In this document: piece by piece, positions 42,396-51,073 of the stretch
How the letters are laid out: every line of letters begins with the position of its first letter
How positions within the stretch are numbered: the first letter of the stretch is position 1
Position numbers and translations under genes: made by a program
The notes under the pieces: generated by a model
The model's input: the letters and a program-made list of their open reading frames with translations, nothing else
What the model was told of the DNA's origin: nothing
Databases searched by the model: none
NCBI GenBank assembly: GCA_965263375.1
Contig: OZ253669.1
Location: 2,976,001-3,040,000 of the forward strand
Source: JAJFFW01 sp965263375
GTDB lineage: Bacteria > Pseudomonadota > Alphaproteobacteria > Caulobacterales > Parvularculaceae
Direction of reading: 5' to 3'
DNA length: 64,000 nucleotides

Positions 42396-44195
42396 ATGTC
42401 CTTGAGTGCAGATAAAGACCAAAAAGGGTCGATGATGGTCAACCCAACGCCGACGCGTAACGATAGTTTGCCTTTTAAGTTAGAGCGTTTCGAAACGCTT
42501 TGCGACGCCCTTGACTACGCCGCCGAAGGCGAGACAGGCGTTAATTTTTATAATCTTCGGGGCGAGCTATCCCATAGCGCAAGATATGGCGTTCTGCGCG
42601 ATGAGGCGCTTGTTCTCGCGCACCGCCTAGCGGCCCGTTTTGAACGCGGCTCGCGCATTGCTGTTGTGGCTGAAACCAGCCCGGACTTCCTGCGCGTATT
42701 CTTCGCCTGCCAATATGCTGGCATGATCCCGGCGCCAATGCCTTTGCCTGTCAATCTTGGCGGTAAGGAAGGATATATTCTTCAAATCCGCCTGATGGTT
42801 GAAGGATCCGGCGCTAGCTGCGCTGTTGGGCCTGCAACCCTTAAAGATTTCCTAGAAGAAGCGACGGAAGGCTTAGACGACGTTGCTGTTTACAGTTTTG
42901 ACGAGCTAAAGGCTCTGCCAGGTAATGGCAAAGTTGCTGAGCGCTTCAGCCCGGACGAGCCTTGCTATATCCAATACTCTTCTGGCTCTACTAGCGCGCC
43001 AAAGGGCGTTATAGGCACACAATTTTCAGTCACCAGCAATCTGCACGCGATTACAAAACACGGGCTATGCTTAAAGCTTGGGGACCGGGCGTCTAGCTGG
43101 CTGCCTCTCTATCATGACATGGGACTGATTGGTTTCGCCCTGTCGCCAATGTTCGCTCAATGCAGCGTCGACTATATCGCCACGTCGGATTTTGTCCGCC
43201 GTCCGCTTTTGTGGATGCGTATGATGACGAAAAATAAAGCCACAATTACCTACAGCCCGTCCTTCGGATATGAGCTTAGCGCCAAACGCGCAGCCCGGGC
43301 CGAAGAAGGCACGATCGACCTCAGCAATCTTCGCATCGCCGGAATTGGCGGCGATATGGTTCGCGCCGAGGGACTTGCGGAATTCACAAACGCATTTGGC
43401 AAGTTTGGTTTTGATCAGAAAGCCTTTTTGCCAAGCTATGGCCTGGCGGAAGCCACGTTGGCAATTTCCTTCACCAATATCGATGACCCGCTTATCATCG
43501 ATGCGGTCGATATGCGCCACTATACTCGGTCTGGTGTTGCGCAACCTGCGTCAGCGGTAACCTCTCCACAACATCTTCGTAATTTTGTTGCGTGCGGCCG
43601 CGCCTTGCCTGGCCATGCAATCGAAATCCGCAACGATAAGGGCGCAGCCATTACAGAAGAGCGGGTCGTTGGCCGTGTATTTATTAAAGGGCCAAGCATT
43701 ACTCCCGGTTACTATTCCGACGCGGGCGCTTCAAAGGCGATGTTTGATGGTGAATGGCTGAACACAGGTGATATGGGTTACACCTTAGATGGCCAAACCT
43801 ACATCACCGGGCGCGCCAAAGATCTGATCATTATCAATGGCCGTAATATCTGGCCGCAAGATATTGAATGGGCTGTTGAGAAAGTAGACGGCATCCGCCA
43901 AGGCGGGGTCGCCGCCTTTTCCGTTGACGACGGTTCGGGCGAAAGCATTGTGGTCGTCGCCGAGCGGCGCGGTATGGATAGCGAAGCCGAAGAAAGCTTG
44001 CGCCGCGAGGTTGCGGGCGTCATTCAAAGCGCCGCTGGCGCACCGGCTAAAGTGGTGCTCGCCCGTCCTCACTCTATGGTCTTAACGTCTTCTGGCAAGC
44101 TTTCGCGCGCAAAAGTAAAAGCTAAATACCTGGACGGCGCTTTTGACGTAAGTACGGCAAGCGCGCCTCATCTTCTTGCCGAAGCCCGCTTGTGA
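42396..44195 (+). CDS. aasR: fatty acyl-AMP ligase / acyl-ACP synthetase of ceramide synthesis
   Basis: 599 residues from ATG 42396, preceded by GGGGGG; the frame opens at TTG 42342, and 42432 is another candidate. Adenylation motifs: YIQYSSGSTSAPKGVI (near 200), SWLPLYHDMGLIG and FLPSYGLAEATLAIS, all of the fatty-acyl-AMP-ligase kind, plus LNTGDMGY and the terminal SSGKLSRAKVKAKYL with the catalytic Lys. It activates a fatty acid and should load it on the ACP encoded two genes on. Family knowledge: Caulobacter has the same order, with its synthetase supplying the serine palmitoyltransferase. The end overlaps the next gene by four bases (GTGA). Confidence 0.85.
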   Translation: MSLSADKDQKGSMMVNPTPTRNDSLPFKLERFETLCDALDYAAEGETGVNFYNLRGELSHSARYGVLRDEALVLAHRLAARFERGSRIAVVAETSPDFLRVFFACQYAGMIPAPMPLPVNLGGKEGYILQIRLMVEGSGASCAVGPATLKDFLEEATEGLDDVAVYSFDELKALPGNGKVAERFSPDEPCYIQYSSGSTSAPKGVIGTQFSVTSNLHAITKHGLCLKLGDRASSWLPLYHDMGLIGFALSPMFAQCSVDYIATSDFVRRPLLWMRMMTKNKATITYSPSFGYELSAKRAARAEEGTIDLSNLRIAGIGGDMVRAEGLAEFTNAFGKFGFDQKAFLPSYGLAEATLAISFTNIDDPLIIDAVDMRHYTRSGVAQPASAVTSPQHLRNFVACGRALPGHAIEIRNDKGAAITEERVVGRVFIKGPSITPGYYSDAGASKAMFDGEWLNTGDMGYTLDGQTYITGRAKDLIIINGRNIWPQDIEWAVEKVDGIRQGGVAAFSVDDGSGESIVVVAERRGMDSEAEESLRREVAGVIQSAAGAPAKVVLARPHSMVLTSSGKLSRAKVKAKYLDGAFDVSTASAPHLLAEARL

Positions 44196-45151
44196 CACGA
44201 CAAATCGCTTTAACAGGCGGGACGGGCTTCATCGGCGCGGCCCTCATTGACTTACTGCTTGACGAAGGTTTTACCATCAAAGCTCTTGCCAGGTCGCCCG
44301 ATAAACTTGCCCCGCAATTTGGCGAGGCGATCCGCGGTGGCCGCTTAATTGCGATCAAGGGTGACTTGTCAGACCATGCGGCCCTCTCCGCCCTTACTGA
44401 GGGCGCAGAAGCTGTTATCCATGGCGCCGGATTAGTTCTCGCTCGAAACGATCAAGAATATACAACCGTTAATGTAGATGGCGCCGCCGCTGTCGCAAAC
44501 GCCGCGGCCAAAACGGGCGCGCGGATCGTTCATCTATCCTCCATGTCTGCGCGCGAACCGCATTTGTCCCCTTATGCCGCCTCAAAAAGGGCCAGTGAAG
44601 ACGCCGTCTTAACCGCAGCAGGGTCGGCGACATCCGCTATAGCGTTGCGCCTTCCTGCAATCTATGGCCCTAGGGATATGGTGACGCTGCCGTTTTTTAA
44701 ACTCGTCAAAAGCGGCGTGGCGCCTCAACCCGCCTCAAAAGAAGAGATGCGCGTTTCAATTCTGTTTGTAGAAGACGCCGCCCGCAGCATTATCGCAGCA
44801 GTCGCCAATCCCCCAAAAACTGGCGTGTATGAAGTCGGTGACGACCGCGAAAACGGATATTCCTGGGACGAAATTGGACAAAGCTTAAGCAAGACGATGG
44901 ACCGCCCTGTGCGCGCAATCAAAATACCGCGCGCGGTGCTTTCGGCCTATTATGGTCTCTCTCTTAAGCTTTCTCGCGCCTTCAATCGCCAGCCTTCTGT
45001 GCGAACTGGGCAGATTAACGAGTTTTTTCATCCAAATTGGGTGGCGCAAAACAATCTTTTTTGCGACGCAACGCCCTGGCGCCCGCAATTTACTTTAGCG
45101 CAAGGGTTTGCGAAAACGACAGCATGGTATCGAGAACACGGCTACCTTTAG
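44192..45151 (+). CDS. cerR: ceramide reductase, NAD-dependent epimerase/dehydratase family
   Basis: 319 residues from GTG 44192, overlapping the synthetase stop. Extended SDR fold: NAD(P)-binding LTGGTGFIGAAL at the very N-terminus, VIHGAGL, LSSMSAREPHLSPYAASKR with the catalytic Ser and the YxxxK pair, then RLPAIYGPRD. In Caulobacter the equivalent gene reduces the 3-keto group of 3-oxo-ceramide. Assignment rests on this fold plus position between the acyl-ACP synthetase and the ACP/spt genes. No signal peptide is visible at this start. The cofactor preference is not evident. Confidence 0.85.
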   Translation: MTRQIALTGGTGFIGAALIDLLLDEGFTIKALARSPDKLAPQFGEAIRGGRLIAIKGDLSDHAALSALTEGAEAVIHGAGLVLARNDQEYTTVNVDGAAAVANAAAKTGARIVHLSSMSAREPHLSPYAASKRASEDAVLTAAGSATSAIALRLPAIYGPRDMVTLPFFKLVKSGVAPQPASKEEMRVSILFVEDAARSIIAAVANPPKTGVYEVGDDRENGYSWDEIGQSLSKTMDRPVRAIKIPRAVLSAYYGLSLKLSRAFNRQPSVRTGQINEFFHPNWVAQNNLFCDATPWRPQFTLAQGFAKTTAWYREHGYL

Positions 45152-45184
45152 ACGAAGCGCCGGCTAAAAAAGGAAATCCACCTT

Positions 45185-45463
45185 ATGGCAGACAGCAACG
45201 CGCCAAATATTCAAGAAGACGATGATCTCGTCTTTCATAAGATCTGCTCTCTTTTAGAGCCGCTCAATCACAAAGATGTGAAAATGACACGCGAAACAGA
45301 CCTGATCGCGGATCTAGAGATCGACAGCGTTTCCGTCCTTGATATCGTGATGGAGGTCGAAGACGCCTATGATATCTCGATCCCAGTTAATTCTTTATCG
45401 GAAACCAAAACCATCGGCGAGCTTGTGGACGTCATTCACAAACTAAAACAAGATCAAGGCTAA
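45185..45463 (+). CDS. acpR: acyl carrier protein dedicated to sphingolipid synthesis
   Basis: 92 residues, acidic. The phosphopantetheine attachment serine is Ser48 in IADLEIDSVSVLDIVMEVED, with Val in place of the usual Leu after the serine. The four-helix ACP pattern is otherwise normal. Being encoded between the reductase and serine palmitoyltransferase, it should carry the acyl chain that condenses with serine, as shown for the special ACP of Caulobacter-type pathways. AAAGGAAA lies upstream of the ATG. Confidence 0.88.
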   Translation: MADSNAPNIQEDDDLVFHKICSLLEPLNHKDVKMTRETDLIADLEIDSVSVLDIVMEVEDAYDISIPVNSLSETKTIGELVDVIHKLKQDQG

Positions 45464-45530
45464 AGCCCCCTTTTGGGCGCGCGCCACGCAACTCTTGTAA
45501 AACGAACTCGTATTAGATTAGGCCCTACAA

Positions 45531-46736
45531 ATGAGCTTATTTGAAAAATTTGAACCAACAGCGGTTATGTATAATGGACTGTCCGCGATGGGCAAAAATC
45601 CGTTCACGGTAGTGATGGAAGAATTCACTAGCCCGACCCGCGCGCGTATTAAACAGCGCGAAACCGTTCTTGCCGGCACCCATAATTATCTTGGCCTAAC
45701 CTTTGAAGAAGAATCCATAAAAGCAGGGCAAGACGCACTCGCCGCTTATGGTACGGGCACAACAGGCTCTCGCTTCGCGAATGGCACGTACACCCCACAC
45801 CGCGCATTAGAAGACGCCCTGGCGAATTTTTTAGGCCTTGAAAGCTGTATCGTTTTCTCAACTGGATACCAAGCTAATCTTGGCGCTGTTTCCGCCCTGG
45901 CTAAGGCGGGCGAAGATGTGATCTTAATCGACGCTGATTGTCACGCTTGTATTTATGACGGCTGTCAACTATCTGGCGCAGAAACTGTCCGCTTCCGGCA
46001 TAATGACCCGGAAAGTTTGGACAAACGCTTATCCCGCCTTGACCCTTCCGTTAAGGGAAAGCTCGTTTGCATCGAGGGGATGTACTCAATGTTCGGCGAT
46101 ATCGCGCCGATCAAAGAGTTTGCCGAAGTTTCTCACAAACATGGCGCTCAAATACTCGTTGACGAAGCCCATTCTTTTGGCGTTTACGGCGAGAATGGAC
46201 GCGGATTGTCCGAAGCGGAAGACGCGATGGACCAAATTGATTTTTACACGGGCACTTTTTCAAAAAGCCTGGCGGCGATTGGCGGATTTGTCGCCTCACG
46301 GCACAAAGAGCTTGATTATCTGCGCTTTTCTTCGCGTCCGTATATGTATACCGCCTCCCCCTCGCCAGCGAGCATTGCGACGGCCCAGGCCGCTCTTGAT
46401 GCAATTACGACCACCCCTTCCTTGCGGAAACGCTTGTGGGATAATGTGGCGCGCTTGCACGAGAATATTACAGGCTTTGGCCTAACCCTTGCGGCGCCGC
46501 CAGCGCCTGTTATTTCGGTATTGCTGCCTGATCGCGAAACCGCCTTTGCCGCGTGGGACTTCCTTTTACAAAACGGCGTTTATGTAAATATGGCGATCCC
46601 GCCAGGAACGCCAAATTCAACATCCCTGTTGCGGCTGGCTGTTTCTGCCGCTCATACCGATGATGATGTTGATCAGATTTTAAGCGCTTACAAAGCGATG
46701 GCCGCTCAGTTTGCGCCAGCTGCGGTAAAAGCTTAA
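45531..46736 (+). CDS. spt: serine palmitoyltransferase
   Basis: 401 residues. PLP enzyme of the alpha-oxoamine synthase family that condenses L-serine with an acyl thioester to 3-oxo-sphinganine, the first committed step of sphingolipid synthesis. Visible: HNYLGL near 51, GTGTTGSRFANGT, stacking His138, DEAHSFGVYGENGRG (Asp211, His214), PLP lysine Lys245 in GTFSKSLAAIGG and the RPYMYTASPSP loop. KBL (glycine C-acetyltransferase) and BioF share the fold; the ACP, CerR and ceramide-synthase neighbours decide for SPT. A terminator follows. Confidence 0.93.
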   Translation: MSLFEKFEPTAVMYNGLSAMGKNPFTVVMEEFTSPTRARIKQRETVLAGTHNYLGLTFEEESIKAGQDALAAYGTGTTGSRFANGTYTPHRALEDALANFLGLESCIVFSTGYQANLGAVSALAKAGEDVILIDADCHACIYDGCQLSGAETVRFRHNDPESLDKRLSRLDPSVKGKLVCIEGMYSMFGDIAPIKEFAEVSHKHGAQILVDEAHSFGVYGENGRGLSEAEDAMDQIDFYTGTFSKSLAAIGGFVASRHKELDYLRFSSRPYMYTASPSPASIATAQAALDAITTTPSLRKRLWDNVARLHENITGFGLTLAAPPAPVISVLLPDRETAFAAWDFLLQNGVYVNMAIPPGTPNSTSLLRLAVSAAHTDDDVDQILSAYKAMAAQFAPAAVKA

Positions 46737-46806
46737 ATCACACGCTCCATACCCCAATGCGGGTAGAATGCTCGGCATGCGGGAGCGACCAAGGATAAGC
46801 CACAAT

Positions 46807-46855
46807 AAAGAGGGCCGAAGCCTATTTTTCTTCTTGGCTTCGCCTCTTTTTGGTC
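46807..46855 (+). terminator. probable intrinsic terminator after spt
   Basis: AAAGAGG...CCGAAGCC (46807-46822) pairs with GGCTTCG...CCTCTTT (46836-46849), with a two-base bulge and a T-rich loop, followed by TTTTTGG. It would end the acyl-ACP synthetase-to-spt transcript, leaving DUF2141 and ceramide synthase to a separate promoter or readthrough. Confidence 0.7.
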
Positions 46856-46962
46856 GTTTATAAGGGCTAAGTGGAAATTAACCATTAGATTTTGGTTTAT
46901 TACATTTTTAGCTGCGCCCCAAACTAGGCGTATCCTTTAGCTTTCGTAAGAGATGTGTGAGC

Positions 46963-47508
46963 ATGAAAAACTTGCCGAATATCCGCGCTAGCCTCCCCGT
47001 ATTATTGATCGCCAGCGCCTTTGCCGCGATGCCCGTCACAGCTGATGATCGCAGTGATGACAGCAAAAACAAAAAAGTCGCTAATGAGCTGTTTTCTTTT
47101 GAGCATGTCAGCTGTACTGGCGCGCCAGGTGAAATCCGCATCGTTGTAAAAGACGTCAAGAAAAGCGTGGGGCTTATTGTTGCGGACCTGTACCGCAATG
47201 ACGAAGAAGGTTTTTTAAATCGCAAAGGGCGCGTCCAACAGGTTCGGTTCGCCGCTAAAGCGCCATATAGCCGTTTTTGCATGAAAGCGCCCACCCAAGA
47301 ACAAGGCCCAGGCAGCTATGCAATTGCGCTCTACCACGATAAAAACGCGAACCGCACCTTAGATCGCGGCCCCTTTGGTATTCCTAACGAGCCTTTTGGA
47401 CTTTCAAACGATCCAAAAATCCGTTTTTCTGCCCCAAAAATCACTGAAACTCTTTTTAGTGTTGCCAGCGAGGGGGCGAATGTGGAAATCAAGCTAAAAA
47501 ATAATTAG
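46963..47508 (+). CDS. DUF2141 secreted protein
   Basis: 181 residues from ATG 46963 (AAGAG upstream; the frame opens at GTG 46957). A signal peptide is likely over 1-28 (SLPVLLIASAFAAMPVTA). The mature part contains GEIRIVVKDVKKSVGLIVADLYR and then SYAIALYHDKNANRTLD, GPFGIPNEPFGLSNDP, the hallmarks of DUF2141. The family is of unknown function and predicted to be periplasmic or exported. It sits between spt and the ceramide synthase gene on the same strand, which hints at a role in ceramide handling or export. Confidence 0.85.
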   Translation: MKNLPNIRASLPVLLIASAFAAMPVTADDRSDDSKNKKVANELFSFEHVSCTGAPGEIRIVVKDVKKSVGLIVADLYRNDEEGFLNRKGRVQQVRFAAKAPYSRFCMKAPTQEQGPGSYAIALYHDKNANRTLDRGPFGIPNEPFGLSNDPKIRFSAPKITETLFSVASEGANVEIKLKNN

Positions 47509-47581
47509 CGGTTCTCGGCGCTTTGGGCCGGGCGCCGGAATTTTCACAACCTCCCCCCTGGGGAAGCCTTAAAGGCCCGCT

Positions 47582-48832
47582 ATGACAACGTCGCCCCTCG
47601 CCTTTGACGCCGCTTCTAACGCGGCTTCTTCGTCAGCAATGATAGAAATCCGCCCCGTCGCTTCTGCTAAGGAGCGTACAGCCTTTATCCGCACGCCTTA
47701 TGCGATCTATCAAAATGATCCCGCTTTTGTCCCGCCATTAGAATTTGAAGTCGCCGCACGCCTAAACCCAAAATCCAACCCAATTTTGGCGCAAGCGACC
47801 CATCAATTGTGGATCGCCTATCGCGACGGTAGGCCCAAGGGGCGCATCAGCGCTATTTTAAATCCGTTACATTTGGACCGCCACAAAGACGACACCGGCC
47901 ATTTTGGATTTTTGGATGCGGTTGACGACGCAGAAATTTTCGCCGCCCTTATGAAAACGGCGGAAGACTGGCTGCGCGATCGCGGCGCGAAGCATATTGC
48001 CGGTCCCTTTGATTTTTCCGTTAACGAAGTATGCGGCGTGCTTGTGGATGGGTTCGATACGCCCCCCTATGTTATGATGGGCCATGGACGGCGCTATTAT
48101 CCGGCCCGATTGGAGGCGCTTGGCTATGAAAAGGCGCAAGATATGCATGCGCTTTCTTATCGCAATGAAAAAGATTTCATTCCTGAAAAGCGAATCGACT
48201 TTGTCAACAAGGTCTTGGCGAGTAAGAAAGTCGAAATCCGTAATCTCAATTTTAAAACCTACAAAGATGATATTAAAATTATCACCGAGGTTTTTAACGA
48301 CGCCTGGCATGAAAATTGGGGATTTATTCCCTTTACAGATGAACAAGCTGACCATATGGCGGGGGAACTGCGCCCGATCATCACTAAGGAAAATGTGGTG
48401 CTTTGCTTTTCTAAAGGCGAGCCTGTAGCGATGGGGCTTGTCCTGCCCAATATCAATGAAGCAATTGCCGACTTTAACGGAAAGCTCCTCCCCTTTAACT
48501 GGGCGAAACTTTTATGGCGTCTTAAAGTAAAAGGCTTAAAAAGCGCCCGCATGCCCTTGATGGGGGTTGTTAAGAAGCTCCAGGGCAAGCCCCTTGGCGC
48601 GGCGCTCGCCTATAAAATCATCGACATGGTCAATTCCGCCAATATCGAAAAAGGGGTTGAGCGCTCTGAACTTTCTTGGATTTTAGAGACGAACCCCGCC
48701 ATGCTCAACATGCTGACGGATATGGGCGGCGAGATCTATAAGACCTATCGGATTTATAAAAAGCCATTATATAGTTATGACCGACGCCCCTTTTTCCCTG
48801 GACGAGAGAACAACGACGCCAGAAGCCAATGA
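47582..48832 (+). CDS. bcerS: GNAT-like bacterial ceramide synthase
   Basis: 416 residues. A two-part GNAT-superfamily protein: early motifs are YAIYQNDPAFVPPLEFEVA near 41, WIAYRDGRPKGRISAILN, GPFDFSVNEVCGVL and NDAWHENWGFIPFT, with VERSELSWILETNPAMLNML towards the end. This family includes the Caulobacter enzyme that N-acylates the sphingoid base (bCerS), unrelated to eukaryotic ceramide synthase. Assignment rests on resemblance recalled from that family plus the cluster. ATG 47582 has AAAGG upstream; ATG 47639 is an alternative. The last 56 bases overlap ttcA. Confidence 0.8.
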   Translation: MTTSPLAFDAASNAASSSAMIEIRPVASAKERTAFIRTPYAIYQNDPAFVPPLEFEVAARLNPKSNPILAQATHQLWIAYRDGRPKGRISAILNPLHLDRHKDDTGHFGFLDAVDDAEIFAALMKTAEDWLRDRGAKHIAGPFDFSVNEVCGVLVDGFDTPPYVMMGHGRRYYPARLEALGYEKAQDMHALSYRNEKDFIPEKRIDFVNKVLASKKVEIRNLNFKTYKDDIKIITEVFNDAWHENWGFIPFTDEQADHMAGELRPIITKENVVLCFSKGEPVAMGLVLPNINEAIADFNGKLLPFNWAKLLWRLKVKGLKSARMPLMGVVKKLQGKPLGAALAYKIIDMVNSANIEKGVERSELSWILETNPAMLNMLTDMGGEIYKTYRIYKKPLYSYDRRPFFPGRENNDARSQ

Positions 48833-49700
48833 CAAAGGCGCGTCCCACGTCCCCGAAACCTTGCCGAAGGTGTACGCAAATGCGCCCTCATCGGTCTCGT
48901 TCAAAAAATTGCGCAAGCGGATTTTACGCCAGACACAAGATTCCATTGTCCGCTTTGGCATGGACCAGCCCCAAGCGGACGGCAAGCCAGCCAAATGGCT
49001 TGTATGCCTTTCTGGGGGTAAGGACAGTTATACGATGCTGGCAGCATTGCTCGACTTAAAATGGCAAGGGGCGCTAAAGGCCGAGTTGCTCGCTTGTAAT
49101 TTGGACCAAGGACAACCGGGCTTTCCCCCCCATATTTTGCCGGACTATTTAGACGGGCTTGGCGTTCCCCATCATATTATCCGCCAGGACACATATTCGA
49201 TTGTCACCGACAAAGTGCCAGAAGGAAAAACTTACTGTGCGCTATGCTCGCGTCTGCGTCGGGGCATTTTATATCGCATCGCGCGCGAGCAAGGGTGCAA
49301 CGCTGTGGTGCTCGGCCACCACCGCGACGATTCCCTTGAAACATTCATGCTGAACCTGTTCCATGGTGCTCGCCTTGCGGCGATGCCCCCAAAGCTTGTT
49401 AATGACGAGGGAGATTTATTTGTTCTGCGCCCCCTTATTCAGTGCGCAGAAAATGATATCGAGAAATTCTCCAACGCCATGGGATTCCCGATAATCCCTT
49501 GCAATCTTTGCGGCTCCCAAGACGGCCTGCAAAGGGTCGCGATGAAAAGAATGCTCGATGAGTGGGAAGCCAAACGCCCCGGTCAGCGCGAAGTGATGTT
49601 CCGGGCGCTGCAAACCGTGCGCCCCAGTCACCTTGCTGATGAACGCATGTGGGATTTCGCGGCGCTTACCCTGAAAGCAAACGCCGACGAAACGGATTAA
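48777..49700 (+). CDS. ttcA: tRNA 2-thiocytidine biosynthesis protein TtcA
   Basis: 307 residues. Thiolates cytidine 32 of tRNAs with ATP and a [4Fe-4S] cluster. The PP-loop is CLSGGKDSYTML near 80. Then ACNLDQGQPGFPPHIL, the cysteine motif CALCSRLRRGILYRIA, GHHRDDSLETFMLN, the FPIIPCNLCGSQ segment and a final SHLADERMWDF complete the TtcA pattern. The ATG at 48777 lies inside the ceramide synthase gene (56-base overlap) and lacks a ribosome-binding site. A later GTG near 48870 could be the real start and would remove the overlap. Confidence 0.94.
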   Translation: MTDAPFSLDERTTTPEANDKGASHVPETLPKVYANAPSSVSFKKLRKRILRQTQDSIVRFGMDQPQADGKPAKWLVCLSGGKDSYTMLAALLDLKWQGALKAELLACNLDQGQPGFPPHILPDYLDGLGVPHHIIRQDTYSIVTDKVPEGKTYCALCSRLRRGILYRIAREQGCNAVVLGHHRDDSLETFMLNLFHGARLAAMPPKLVNDEGDLFVLRPLIQCAENDIEKFSNAMGFPIIPCNLCGSQDGLQRVAMKRMLDEWEAKRPGQREVMFRALQTVRPSHLADERMWDFAALTLKANADETD

Positions 49701-49708
49701 TGCATCAG

Positions 49709-50209
49709 TTAAACGTAACGCCGCTCTGTGCCGAACATCGCGCCAAACAGCCCGAAAATGAAGGAAAGCCCGCCCCAAAGCGCTGCAAAACCGCCGCCCG
49801 CATAGGCCGCACCAGCCGTTGAAACGGTCACGGTTGGCTCAAACTGCTCCATCACACTTTCGGCGATATCTCGCTTGACTTCCCGCGCAAGCACGAGCGG
49901 GCGTTGAATATCAGAGGCGCTCGCCAAAGTTTCCATATGGGCGGATAATTCTTCATAGCGCAGGATCGTCGTTTCATAGCCCTCACAAAGGGCGTCTAAA
50001 AGACCTTGCGCCGTGCCGCATTCAAGCAAGGCCTGAACGCGCGAATATCCATATTTGCCAACATTTTCATCAAATTGGCGCACAATGGGGCGCAGCTCAT
50101 CAAGGCGCCCTTCTAAATTCTGCATATATTGTAAGGTAAAACCTGGCGCCTGCGTGCCGCCCGCCGCACCAACAAGCCCCATAATCACTGCGATAAACCG
50201 ACCAAACAT
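49709..50209 (-). CDS. DUF2937 membrane protein
   Basis: 166 residues from ATG 50209, which has GGAGGGG directly upstream; the frame opens much further back without support. An N-terminal hydrophobic helix (about 4-22), a helical coiled middle (YMQNLEGRLDELRPIVRQF) and a C-terminal helix (LWGGLSFIFGLFGAMFG) fit DUF2937. The function is unknown. It is encoded opposite to ttcA and rimP, alone, between an operon end and a terminator. Confidence 0.8.
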   Translation of the reverse strand: MFGRFIAVIMGLVGAAGGTQAPGFTLQYMQNLEGRLDELRPIVRQFDENVGKYGYSRVQALLECGTAQGLLDALCEGYETTILRYEELSAHMETLASASDIQRPLVLAREVKRDIAESVMEQFEPTVTVSTAGAAYAGGGFAALWGGLSFIFGLFGAMFGTERRYV

Positions 50210-50366
50210 AAAACCCCTCCAGTTCTGTGTCCCCAAAACACCCAGAAGGCATTTTGCGGAAAAAAACATGGGAAATCTATGGATTTTTCCTCCCCTAAAA
50301 TAAGAAATTAAGATGACAAAACCCAATTGGCGCCTTATATAGCCTTCATCGCAATCGGAATTTTCG

Positions 50367-50397
50367 AAAGCGGGCCCCACCGGGCCCGCTTTTTTTA
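50367..50397 (+). terminator. orphan rightward intrinsic terminator before rimP
   Basis: 11-bp arms 50367-50377 and 50382-50392 (AAAGCGGGCCC and complement) with a CACC loop and an uninterrupted run of T. Read leftward it lacks a T-run. There is no rightward gene immediately before it; the closest is ttcA, ending at 49700, beyond the leftward DUF2937 gene. Confidence 0.88.
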
Positions 50398-50488
50398 TCC
50401 AAAACCGGCTTTTTTCCAAAACCGGCAAGCGAGACGAACAAGCGCCCAATGAGGGGCGATAGAGACGATCATTGAGGAACAACGCAGT

Positions 50489-51073
50489 TTGACCCCAGTT
50501 GAAGAAGCCATTTTAGCCTTGGCGGAACCCGTTATCACAGCGGAGGGGTTTGAACTTGTGCGCCTCAAACTAAAGGGCGGCAGAACGCAAACCCTTCAGA
50601 TCATGGCAGAGCGGCCGGATAAAACTATGACCGCACAAGACTGCGCAAAATTATCCCGTGCGCTATCGCCTGTTTTTGAAGCGGCGGACCCGATCGCCGG
50701 AGCTTATACGCTTGAGGTTTCTTCACCAGGGATTGATCGCCCGCTGACCCGCCTTAAACATTATAACGACTGGCAAGGGTACGAGGCTAAGATCGAGCTT
50801 GATCGCCTTGTCGAAGGCCGCAAACGCTTTCGCGGCGTTCTTGCTGGCATTGATGATGAAGATGTCTGCCTTGATATTGAAGGCGAAGAGGACACCGCCC
50901 TTATTCCTTTTGCTTGGATCACTGAAGCAAAACTCGTCCTGACTGATCAGCTGATCGCCGACAGCTTAAAAGCGGCGAAAAAAGAAGCCGCGGCCAATGA
51001 GCCGCAAACTGATGTTTCACAACCTATGGAGACTTCCGCCATGACGCCTTCCGCGAACGGAGATACGCAATGA
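50489..51073 (+). CDS. rimP: ribosome maturation factor RimP
   Basis: 194 residues. Assists 30S subunit assembly. Both RimP halves are recognisable: EPVITAEGFELVRLKLKGG and TAQDCAKLSRALSPVFE, then YTLEVSSPGIDRPL, and the SH3-like C-terminal domain with RGVLAGIDDEDVCLDIEG. No ATG is available before the conserved region; the frame begins with TTG 50489, ten bases after AGGAAC, so a TTG start is likely. The last four bases overlap nusA. An orphan terminator lies just upstream. A polar tail follows residue 160. Confidence 0.93.
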   Translation: MTPVEEAILALAEPVITAEGFELVRLKLKGGRTQTLQIMAERPDKTMTAQDCAKLSRALSPVFEAADPIAGAYTLEVSSPGIDRPLTRLKHYNDWQGYEAKIELDRLVEGRKRFRGVLAGIDDEDVCLDIEGEEDTALIPFAWITEAKLVLTDQLIADSLKAAKKEAAANEPQTDVSQPMETSAMTPSANGDTQ

